Source: Dialister sp. UBA734
GTDB taxonomy: Bacteria > Bacillota > Negativicutes > Veillonellales > Dialisteraceae
NCBI GenBank assembly: GCA_002297935.1
Contig: DBLC01000133.1
Coordinates: forward strand, 1,676-11,793
Direction: 5' to 3'
DNA length: 10,118 nt
The notes under the pieces were generated by a model. The model made no database searches and was not told the DNA's origin. It was given only the letters and a program-made list of their open reading frames with translations. This document shows positions 1 to 6,164 of the stretch, in pieces (the first letter of the stretch is position 1; the number at the start of each line of letters is the position of its first letter). A program made the translations under genes and the position numbers.

Positions 1-17
1 CGAATGTGCCAATAAAC

Positions 18-54
18 GCTAGGGAAACCATGATTAAATCAGCGTTTCCCTAGC
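18..54. other. Perfect 11-bp inverted repeat at the window edge
   Basis: GCTAGGGAAAC at 18-28 is the exact reverse complement of GTTTCCCTAGC at 44-54, with a 15-nt spacer. No T-tract follows on either strand, so it is not a standard intrinsic terminator. It may belong to a gene end or repeat element lying outside the window. I see no coding sequence in 1-455. Confidence 0.6.
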
Positions 55-70
55 ACTATCAACTTATTCG

Positions 71-133
71 AGAAACTTGAGAAACCTGAGTTTCCTGAGC
101 AACCTTAGAAACCTGAGTTTCCTGAGCAACCTT
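71..133. repeat. Degenerate 9-bp tandem repeat (seven units)
   Basis: Seven consecutive nonamers occupy 71-133: AGAAACTTG, AGAAACCTG, AGTTTCCTG, AGCAACCTT, AGAAACCTG, AGTTTCCTG, AGCAACCTT. Units 2-4 and 5-7 form a perfect 27-bp duplication (80-106 and 107-133). GAAACC and GTTTCC words also give it local dyad character. Function is unknown. It differs from the other simple repeats in the window, which all have period 7. Confidence 0.8.
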
Positions 134-427
134 TCATCACAAAATATTCTCACAATGCATGAAATGATTTCTTCCGTTACCATCCATTATACACGTAACT
201 ATGGGGATTTTTCAAATTAACATGAAAAATTTCATGAAACTTTTGATGAAAATAGCATGCATGACGTGCATAACTGATAAAATACATAGTTAAATGACTA
301 TGAAAATCATAGATTCTATCTGTTATAACTGATTGATTAATATAAGATTAGTTTATATTATGCATATCGTACATAATTCTGATTCATGGACGACATTAGA
401 CGAAATGGAAATTATTATATAGAATAG
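134..427 (+). promoter_or_regulatory. AT-rich leader with dyads and a candidate promoter for the MFS gene
   Basis: This gene-free stretch lies upstream of the transporter. It contains CATGAAA/TTTCATG (221-236), ATGCA/TGCAT (257-271, overlapping the palindrome GCATGC) and CATAGT/ACTATG (285-302), all of a size suited to dimeric repressors. The best promoter candidate is TTGATT (333-338), a 17-bp spacer and TATTAT (356-361). That would give a leader of roughly 160 nt before the gene. The dyads lie upstream of this -35 box, so activator or repressor binding are both possible. Promoter identity is inference from consensus matching only. Confidence 0.4.
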
Positions 428-474
428 ACTCCGCAAGGTCAAGGAAATACGGACTTTGTGGAGTTTTATTATTT
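428..474 (+). terminator. Attenuator-like hairpin in the MFS leader
   Basis: ACTCCGCAAGGTC (428-440) pairs with GACTTTGTGGAGT (452-464) to form a 13-bp stem with two G-U pairs and an 11-nt loop. TTTTATTATTT follows. It lies 54 nt before the transporter start and downstream of the candidate promoter, so it could be a transcription attenuator or the terminator of a leader RNA. I do not recognise a known riboswitch class here. Confidence 0.5.
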
Positions 475-527
475 CAAATGCGCCTAAAAAGGCTGTTATA
501 AGAATTATTCTTAGGAGGAATTATTGT

Positions 528-1769
528 ATGGCAGTTTCGTCTAAAAAATTATGGACAAAAGATTATGTGTTTGGGATTGGAATCAATCTTCTTGTGTATA
601 TCGTTCATTTTCTCCTAATGCTCTGGTCCACCAGCTATGCGATTGTGAACTGGGGCGTTGACATCGGAATGGCCGGTTTGGCTTCCGGTATTTTCATTGT
701 GGGTGCTTTGGTGGCCCGCATTCCTGCCGGCCGATACATCGATTTCTTTGGACGGAGAAAGATGCTTCTGGCCGGTACCCTTCTTTTCTTTGCTGTCACT
801 TTCCTGTACCTGGTCGCACCGGGCGTAGGAAGTTTTATGGCTATTCGTTTCATTCATGGCCTCTCCTTTGGGATGACTTCCACCGCTGTTTCTACCGTTG
901 TGGCCGCACTCATTCCAAACAGCCAGATGGGAACCGGCATCGGGTATTTCACTTTAGGCGTCACCTTGGCATCTGCCATCGGACCATACATGGCTATGAG
1001 CTTTGTAAATCTGCACATGTTCACCGCGGCTATGATGGTGGTCATGGTTCTTTCTGGAATCATTTTCCTGCTGTCCCTTTTCATGCGAGTACCAGAACGT
1101 CGTATTTCCGAAACAGAACGGAAAGAATTCCGCAAAGTGCATATTTCCTATTTCTTTGCCAAGAAATCCTTGCAAATTGCCTTCGTCGCTATGGTGGGCG
1201 GCGTGTGCTACTCCACGGTCCTTTCCTTCCTGGGCGAATACGCCAATAGCCTGGGCATGTCTTCCGTCGGCGGTACTTGGTTCTTCATTTGCTTCGCTTT
1301 CACTTCCCTCATTTGCCGCCCTATCGCTGGCTGGCTCCTGGACCATAAAGGCGGTTCCATTGTGATTTATCCCGCTTTGGTACTGACCTTCCTCTCCATG
1401 ATGACCCTGGCCCTGGCAAGAACTGATTGGATGCTTCTTGCCGGCGGCCTTCTCCTGGGCGCTGGCTACGGCACCCTGACCGCGGCCTGCCACGCCCTGT
1501 CCATCCACTGCGCTCCCATCAGCCAGATCGGTGTGGCTACCTCCACTTACTTCGTCCTCCTCGACCTGGGTATCGGCGTAGGCCCGTACCTGCTGGGCAA
1601 CTTGGTGACCCTCTACGGCTTCTCCGCGGTCTACGTCTGCGCCGCCGTGCTGTCCCTCTTCGGCATTGCCTTCTACTACATCGAACTGGGCAGACATAGC
1701 CGCTTCACTACCCAGCGTATGGAAGAAGACCGGGTATTGAAGCTGAAAGAAGCAGCAGAAATGAAATAA
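528..1769 (+). CDS. Major facilitator superfamily (MFS) transporter
   Basis: This is a 413-residue integral membrane protein, the usual length for a 12-helix MFS carrier, and hydrophobic segments run through most of it. MFS motif A is clear between helices 2 and 3 (GRYIDFFGRRK, residues 68-78), and a weaker copy appears in the second half (RPIAGWLLDHKGG, 264-276). The charged stretch at about 189-214 is the expected central cytoplasmic loop. The start at 528 is chosen because AGGAGGAA (513-520) precedes it by 7 nt; the in-frame ATG at 456 lies inside the leader hairpin. Substrate cannot be read from the sequence. The neighbouring hydro-lyase genes would fit an organic acid, but a terminator at 1794-1826 separates them, so co-function is only a suggestion. 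Codons become markedly C-ending in the last third. Confidence 0.9.
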   Translation: MAVSSKKLWTKDYVFGIGINLLVYIVHFLLMLWSTSYAIVNWGVDIGMAGLASGIFIVGALVARIPAGRYIDFFGRRKMLLAGTLLFFAVTFLYLVAPGVGSFMAIRFIHGLSFGMTSTAVSTVVAALIPNSQMGTGIGYFTLGVTLASAIGPYMAMSFVNLHMFTAAMMVVMVLSGIIFLLSLFMRVPERRISETERKEFRKVHISYFFAKKSLQIAFVAMVGGVCYSTVLSFLGEYANSLGMSSVGGTWFFICFAFTSLICRPIAGWLLDHKGGSIVIYPALVLTFLSMMTLALARTDWMLLAGGLLLGAGYGTLTAACHALSIHCAPISQIGVATSTYFVLLDLGIGVGPYLLGNLVTLYGFSAVYVCAAVLSLFGIAFYYIELGRHSRFTTQRMEEDRVLKLKEAAEMK

Positions 1770-1793
1770 TATTTTTTTAGGGATTTGGAAATC

Positions 1794-1826
1794 AAAAGAG
1801 CTACCTAATGTGGTGGCTCTTTTTTT
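1794..1826 (+). terminator. Rho-independent terminator of the MFS gene
   Basis: AGAGCTACC (1797-1805) and GGTGGCTCT (1812-1820) form a 9-bp stem with one G-U pair and a 6-nt loop. A run of seven T follows (1820-1826) and four A precede it (1794-1797). It sits 25 nt after the transporter stop codon. Confidence 0.9.
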
Positions 1827-1849
1827 ATGAGGTGGTTTAAACTTGACAA

Positions 1850-1905
1850 CCGACAACCAACAACCAACAACCAACAACCAACAACCAACAACCAACAACC
1901 AACAA
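1850..1905. repeat. Heptamer array CCAACAA, seven perfect copies
   Basis: Seven uninterrupted CCAACAA units (1857-1905) follow one variant, CCGACAA (1850-1856). The array lies immediately upstream of the extended -10 element of the hydro-lyase gene and just after a TTGACA hexamer at 1843-1848. Perfect identity of all seven copies suggests recent expansion or active homogenisation. The reverse-complement word TTGTTGG recurs before upp at 7818-7824. An open frame runs through the array from TTG 1843, but translation probably starts at 1957. Confidence 0.95.
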
Positions 1906-1920
1906 CAACCCCATTTTCCA

Positions 1921-1951
1921 TGCTATAATAGGGAAAAACAAAAGCAGGTGA
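1921..1951 (+). promoter_or_regulatory. Extended -10 promoter and RBS of the hydro-lyase fusion gene
   Basis: TGCTATAAT at 1921-1929 is a perfect extended -10 element. No -35 box is seen at normal spacing, because that position falls at the end of the CCAACAA array. AGGTGA (1946-1951) is a plausible ribosome binding site 5 nt before ATG 1957. The implied 5' leader is about 20 nt. Confidence 0.65.
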
Positions 1952-1956
1952 TACAG

Positions 1957-3576
1957 ATGCAGTTGAGTGTTTTATTTGATATGGAAAAAGGCAGTGAAGA
2001 ACTGTTTATGCAGCCTTCTCAATACGTTTTGAGTGGCAATCAGGCGGTGGAGACTGTGCGGATTCTGGCACGGAGCGGGCAGAAGGTGGCCCATCCGGAG
2101 AAGGTGTGCGTGGTGGTGGACCGGGAGGTACCGCCCAATTCGCCGGAGGTGTCTTTGGCACAGCGGGAGTTGATGGATTTTGCTAAGAAATACCAGATTC
2201 CTTTTTATTATGGCAGAGGCATGGCGTTCTCTTTGCTGCAAAAGGAATGGCAAGCGGAATCTCTCGTTTTGAGCTGCGATCCGGATGTGTTCATGGTCGG
2301 CGGAGTGGGAGCCATTGGGCTTTGTTTGTCACCGGAAGAAATGGCCCGTGCTTTGACCATGGAAACGTGGAAAGCGGAGGAACGGCAGCTTTTCCGTGTC
2401 CAGGTGACTGGTCATTTACCGGACGGCGCGGATGTCAGAGATGCGGCCCGGGCGTTTATTTCTTCCTGGAAAGGGAAAATGCCCCAAGGAGCAGCGGTGG
2501 CTTTTTCTGATGGAAATACAGGATTGTCCGCGGAAGAGTGGATGATTCTTTGTGGGTCCATGCAGAAACTGTCCGTTGGTACCGCTGCCAAAGCGGCGTC
2601 CGATTGGGAAGGAGCCTATGATGCGGTTCTGGATTTGAGTCAAGTGCAGCCGTCTTTGGATGTGGGACAGGGTCATGTGGTGGATACCTTGCCGGCCCAA
2701 TCGGTGCAGGCGGTTTTCATCGGCGGTGCCTATGGAGGCTTTTTAGTAGATATCAAGAAAACAGCCGAGGCGTTGGAAGGAAGGCGAGTGGCGCCGAAGG
2801 TGCGTTTGTCGGTAGCTCCCAATACGGCAGCCGTTTATAGCGAAGCGGCGCGCGCTGGTTATCTGACTACCATCATGGAAGCCGGCGGTTTGGTGCTGAA
2901 CCAGTGCGCCACACCCCATGAACAGGCCATGATCGGAAAGACAGAGCTGATGATTTCCAATGACAGTCACAATGAAGAAGGCTACGCCGGAGACGTGGGC
3001 GGACGGATTTACTTGGCTTCTACGGAAACGGCCATTGAAGCGGCGCTTTCTGGGCGCATCGGAGAAGAAGAAAAGCCGGCCCAGAAAGATATGACATTGG
3101 AAGGGCGGGTTTGGAAATTTGGCGATGACATCGACACGGATATTATTATCCCGACCCAGCATTTGTCCTATGCTTCTTGGGATGAAGTGAAAAAGCACAT
3201 GTTTGAACCGCTGCGGCCCGAATTGGCTGCTCAAATTCGCCAGGGCGATATCATCGTAGCTGGCAGCAATTTCGGGTGCGGCTCTTCTAGGGAACAGGCG
3301 GCAGAAGTGATTGCCACATCAGGGATTCGCTGCATCATTGCGAAATCCTTCGCTCGTATTTTCTTCCGCAATGCCATCAACAACGGGGTCCTTCTCATCG
3401 AATGCCCCGCCCTGCCTGACCAGGTGACCGAAGGAGATACAGTGAAAGTGGTGATCAATGAATACATCCTGCACCGCGGCAAAAAATACCCCATCCCGAA
3501 AATGCCAGAAAACCTCTATCGGCTGATTATGGACGGAGGATTGGTCGCGAGCGTAAAAAAGCGACATCAAAGATAG
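1957..3576 (+). CDS. Degenerate aconitase/LeuC-like domain fused to a LeuD-like hydro-lyase small subunit
   Basis: This 539-residue protein has two parts. Residues 379-539 are a complete LeuD/HacB-type small subunit (swivel domain) with DDIDTDIIIP (390-399), GSNFGCGSSREQA (436-448) and AKSFARIFFRN (462-472). Residues 1 to about 370 follow the order of a LeuC-type large subunit but are shorter and lack its active-site residues. The DSHT motif reads DPDV (108-111). The GSCTNGR cluster loop reads GGAYGGF (256-262). Of the CxxC pair only Cys317 remains, with Pro320 in place of the second Cys. The NRNFxGR segment is not recognisable. Three-cysteine 4Fe-4S binding is therefore not expected here. 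An active large subunit is encoded next, so the LeuD part probably pairs with it while the pseudo-LeuC part may be structural or regulatory. Start 1957 follows a good promoter and RBS; an earlier TTG start would translate the heptamer array. Confidence 0.85.
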   Translation: MQLSVLFDMEKGSEELFMQPSQYVLSGNQAVETVRILARSGQKVAHPEKVCVVVDREVPPNSPEVSLAQRELMDFAKKYQIPFYYGRGMAFSLLQKEWQAESLVLSCDPDVFMVGGVGAIGLCLSPEEMARALTMETWKAEERQLFRVQVTGHLPDGADVRDAARAFISSWKGKMPQGAAVAFSDGNTGLSAEEWMILCGSMQKLSVGTAAKAASDWEGAYDAVLDLSQVQPSLDVGQGHVVDTLPAQSVQAVFIGGAYGGFLVDIKKTAEALEGRRVAPKVRLSVAPNTAAVYSEAARAGYLTTIMEAGGLVLNQCATPHEQAMIGKTELMISNDSHNEEGYAGDVGGRIYLASTETAIEAALSGRIGEEEKPAQKDMTLEGRVWKFGDDIDTDIIIPTQHLSYASWDEVKKHMFEPLRPELAAQIRQGDIIVAGSNFGCGSSREQAAEVIATSGIRCIIAKSFARIFFRNAINNGVLLIECPALPDQVTEGDTVKVVINEYILHRGKKYPIPKMPENLYRLIMDGGLVASVKKRHQR

Positions 3577-3902
3577 TTAGAAGTGAAAAGTGAGAAATGG
3601 TGGTGCGGCGCACAACTTATAAAGTGCCGGAAAAATTTAAAGGTTATAATTCTACAGATTTCTTTCTTCTGACATATAACAAATACGGCCTAGTACAAGG
3701 TTATATAAGGGTATATAGGGTTATGTACTTACTGTAAGTTTCATAACCTTACATAACCCTTTTAACCTTTTGATAAGCGGTAAAATTTGCATGTTATGAA
3801 ATGGAAATCAGCAGAACAATAACCTATAAAAGGGGTATTGGGGCGCTTTATAAGCTGTGCGCACCTTCCATCACTCCTCACTCCTAATTCCTCACTCCTA
3901 AC
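3576..3902. mobile_element. Fold-back element A (MITE-like) between the two hydro-lyase genes
   Basis: GC-rich ends at 3602-3628 and 3840-3865 are imperfect reverse complements that share CTTATAAAG and GCGCAC words. A central hairpin pairs GGTTATG (3719-3725) with CATAACC (3742-3748) around ACTTACTGTAAGT. Subterminal motifs AAAGGTTATAATTCTACAG (3639-3657) and its inverse at 3809-3825 match other elements in the window. The outer arms are heptamers: GTTAGAA, GTGAAAA, GTGAGAA on the left (3576-3596), starting at the last base of the stop codon, and CACTCCT, CACTCCT, AATTCCT, CACTCCT on the right (3872-3899). No coding sequence is present. It could terminate or stabilise the upstream transcript. 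A weak promoter-like TTGATA (3770-3775) with TATGAA (3795-3800) lies inside it. Confidence 0.75.
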
Positions 3903-3949
3903 TTTTTATACGTATTTCATACCAAATGAAACAGAAGGACAAGATACAT

Positions 3950-5194
3950 ATGAGTAGTCATACCATAGCGGAAAAGATTTTGATGAAACATACCGGGGCG
4001 GCGGATTTGCGGCCTGGTGATCTGGTGGTAGTAGAGCCAGATTACGCGGTGTGTCATGATATTTATACAGAAAAATTATATAAGCGGTTGGAAGACATGG
4101 GATTTCAGTCTTTGAAATATCCGGAGCGTTTGGTGATTTTCCATGACCATTTGAATCCTGCCTGCCTTCCCACAGACCCGCGGAGTTTGTCCTATGGATA
4201 TAAATTGTGTGAGAAATATGGCATCCAGGATTTTCACGGCACCGGCGGGATTTGTCACCAACTCATTCCGGAATTGGGCTATGGGAAAACGGGGCGGATC
4301 ATTCTGTGCACCGATTCCCATACCACCACCTATGGGGCGGTGGGGTGTTTCTCTACTGGCATCGGTTATACAGAAATGGCCTACCTGTGGGGAACCGGCG
4401 AACTTTGGCTTCGGGTACCGTCAGCCATTAAAATAGAAATTAATGGGAAACTGCCTAAAGGGGTCTATGCAAAAGATATCATCCTCCGCGTGCTGGGCGA
4501 TTTGAAAGCCGCTGGCGGCACCTATCGGTCGTTGGAATTCTGCGGGACCACCATTTCGGATTTGTCCATCGATTCCCGATTGACCATTTCCAACATGGTG
4601 GTGGAATGCGGAGCCAAAGCAGGAATGTTTCCTGCCGATGAAAAAACGGCCGCCTATTGCAAGGAACCGCTGGCGGACATCGATTGGGTACAGGTGGGCG
4701 ATGATGAAGCCTATGAAAAAGTACTCCGTTACCGGGCAGAAGATTTGGAGCCGGTGGTGGCTTGTCCGCCCTACGTGGATAACATTCATCCGTTGTCGGA
4801 GGTGGAAGGCACGGAAATCACCCAGGTGTGCTTAGGCTCCTGCACCAATGGCCGATTGGAAGATTTAGCCATCGCTGCGTCCATTCTGAAAGGAAAGAAA
4901 GTCCATCCTTTTGTGAAATTTGTGGTGACTCCGGCGTCCAATTCCATTATGGAAGAAGCCATGAAACGGGGCTATATCGAGACGTTGGTAGAAGCCGGTG
5001 CCATGGTGACACCGCCGTACTGCTCTTTCTGCGAAGGCCGCACCATGGCTCTCATGGGAGAAGGGGAAGTCATGCTGGGCACCAACAATCGGAACTTCCT
5101 GGGCCGCTTCGGATCGCCGAAAGCCAAAGCCTACCTGGCCAGTCCGGCGGTGGCAGCCGCGTCGGCGATTGCGGGAAAGATAACAAAGCCGTGA
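3950..5194 (+). CDS. Aconitase-family (LeuC/HacA-type) hydro-lyase large subunit
   Basis: This is a 414-residue large subunit of an isopropylmalate/homoaconitate-type dehydratase, close to the roughly 420 residues usual for the HacA-like group. It would catalyse reversible dehydration of a hydroxy-di- or tricarboxylate in the cytoplasm with a 4Fe-4S cluster. Visible motifs are FHDHLNPA (64-71), TDSHTTTYGA (121-130), GSCTNGR with cluster ligand Cys298, and YCSFCEGR with Cys358 and Cys361. The C-terminal NRNFLGRFG begins at residue 380. All three cluster cysteines are present. The start at 3950 gives the family-like MSSHTIAEKI beginning, with AGAAGGA (3933-3939) 10 nt upstream; the ATG at 3926 would add eight residues and lacks a good RBS. 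The partner small subunit is the LeuD domain of the preceding gene, 373 nt away across element A. Substrate is uncertain: isopropylmalate, homocitrate, citrate, citramalate and dimethylmalate are all possible. Confidence 0.9.
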   Translation: MSSHTIAEKILMKHTGAADLRPGDLVVVEPDYAVCHDIYTEKLYKRLEDMGFQSLKYPERLVIFHDHLNPACLPTDPRSLSYGYKLCEKYGIQDFHGTGGICHQLIPELGYGKTGRIILCTDSHTTTYGAVGCFSTGIGYTEMAYLWGTGELWLRVPSAIKIEINGKLPKGVYAKDIILRVLGDLKAAGGTYRSLEFCGTTISDLSIDSRLTISNMVVECGAKAGMFPADEKTAAYCKEPLADIDWVQVGDDEAYEKVLRYRAEDLEPVVACPPYVDNIHPLSEVEGTEITQVCLGSCTNGRLEDLAIAASILKGKKVHPFVKFVVTPASNSIMEEAMKRGYIETLVEAGAMVTPPYCSFCEGRTMALMGEGEVMLGTNNRNFLGRFGSPKAKAYLASPAVAAASAIAGKITKP

Positions 5195-5286
5195 GTCTGC
5201 TTGCGTCTTTTGTAATGCAACAACTTGCGAAAAAGGTTATTATTTTGCAGATGTCAGTTGAGACATGGGCGATGTATATCGCTTGG
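5195..5286. other. Gene-free segment after the large subunit
   Basis: No gene or T-tracted terminator is visible here. The segment holds one partial copy of the recurring AAAAGGTTATnATTnTGCAG motif (about 5230-5250) and the small palindrome GCGAT/ATCGC (5269-5282). Confidence 0.5.
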
Positions 5287-5452
5287 CAAAAGGTTATGAT
5301 TCTGCTGCTGTGTTTTCATTAACAAATCAAAAGCCGCTACAATCAAGGTTATAAGGAGTATTTCTACCATTGGAGATAACCCTTTATAACCTTGACTGTA
5401 GCGGTATTTTAATTTGTAATGCTGGTGAAATTGGCAGAATGATAACCTTTTG
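5287..5452. repeat. Fold-back element D
   Basis: This 166-bp region is a nested inverted repeat. The outer arms at 5287-5305 and 5434-5452 differ at one base (CAAAAGGTTATGATTCTGC against the complement of GCAGAATGATAACCTTTTG). The inner arms 5334-5356 and 5381-5404 both read CCGCTACA(A/G)TCAAGGTTATAA in the hairpin sense. It carries the same AAGGTTAT words as elements A-C but lacks their GC-rich ends and heptamer arms. It lies about 90 nt after the large-subunit stop and could act as a transcript terminator or stabiliser. Confidence 0.75.
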
Positions 5453-5502
5453 CTAGGTGGTTGGCATACAAATGACGCAAACGAAATCTGTAGAGTAATA
5501 AC

Positions 5503-6037
5503 TCAAACTTCCCACCATAAAGCCTGTTAAAAATATCGATAAAATCAAAGAAACATTGTGATTTCATAGAATCCGTATGTATTTAGCATCTAAAAGAAAA
5601 GTAGTGTCAATGGAAAGCATACTAAAACGAGAAGTCTCATTTCATACCATTAGTAAAACAAACATTCCCAAGGAATAACACAAAGATCCTTCGACATCGC
5701 CCTACGGGCGGCTCAGGATGACAGAAAGCAGCATGTAGGGCTAGAGGTTAGAAAAGAACGATTGTGAGCAAAATCGAGGCTAACAGAGAAGCCGTAGTAT
5801 TATTAATGTCTCAAAAGGCTTTTTTGCTAGCGTCATTCTGAGCCGCCCGTAGGGCGTGTCGAAGAATCTTTGTTGTATTCCCAAAGTCAATATGAAAGAG
5901 GAGCGGTATGAAATGAGCCAAAGCGTCTGGGGCGTTCACATACAAGGCTAACAGACAAGCACGGTTTACTGTATGTTATAGTATCTGATATTAGATTATA
6001 TCAGTACAAAATGATATTTTTCAGGTGGGAAGTTTGA
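5503..6037. mobile_element. Non-autonomous transposable element E (535 bp) with 8-bp target duplication
   Basis: TCAAACTTCCCACC (5503-5516) and GGTGGGAAGTTTGA (6024-6037) are perfect 14-bp terminal inverted repeats. GTAATAAC flanks them directly on both sides (5495-5502 and 6038-6045), as expected for a target-site duplication. Further inverted pairs are nested inside: CTCATTTCATACC (5636-5648) with GGTATGAAATGAG (5905-5917), and arms of about 52 bp at 5672-5723 and 5831-5882. No convincing coding sequence or transposase is present, so it would need a transposase in trans. An 8-bp duplication is compatible with several IS families and the parent is not identifiable here. Confidence 0.8.
5672..5882. 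repeat. Long inner inverted repeat with REP-like GCCCTACGGGC core
   Basis: Arms 5672-5723 and 5831-5882 are near-perfect reverse complements. Each contains its own small palindrome (GCCCTACGGGC), and the left arm reads TTCGACATCGCCCTACGGGC from 5690, followed by GGCTCAGGATGACA. Words of this kind (TTCGACA...GGCTCAGGATGACA) recur in intergenic DNA of many bacteria, as far as I recall. The 107-nt loop is gene-free. It lies wholly inside element E, either as its core or as a second insertion. Confidence 0.75.
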
Positions 6038-6092
6038 GTAATAACCTTTTACTCAGCGAGGGATGTACAAGAGACACAAACGATATCCACTC

Positions 6093-6121
6093 TTTATAAC
6101 CCGTATCGCCTTTGCTATAAT
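6093..6121 (+). promoter_or_regulatory. Promoter of the CpXC gene
   Basis: TTTATA (6093-6098), a 17-bp spacer and TATAAT (6116-6121) form a promoter. TG at 6113-6114 gives the extended -10 TGCTATAAT, identical to the one before the hydro-lyase fusion gene. It begins just beyond the right side of element E. Confidence 0.75.
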
Positions 6122-6164
6122 ATACCTATGTTCTCAATCGGTATTTCCTAAGAAGGAGAAGAAT

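Noticed and set aside
134..527. Known riboswitch or T-box before the MFS gene
   Set aside because: No T-box sequence or recognisable conserved riboswitch core was found; only dyads and one hairpin can be supported.
954..1898. Minus-strand open frame opposite the MFS gene
   Set aside because: It begins inside the CCAACAA array and runs antisense to a clear 12-helix transporter. The low-complexity start is a repeat artefact.
1850..1905. CRISPR array
   Set aside because: The units are 7 bp and contiguous, with no spacers.
1843..1956. N-terminal extension of the fusion protein starting at TTG 1843
   Set aside because: It would translate the heptamer array into an Asn/Gln/Pro/Thr tract, whereas a TGCTATAAT promoter and an RBS lie between it and ATG 1957.
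5495..6045. Insertion sequence with its own transposase
   Set aside because: The ends and target duplication are clear, but no coding sequence of transposase size or motif is present on either strand.
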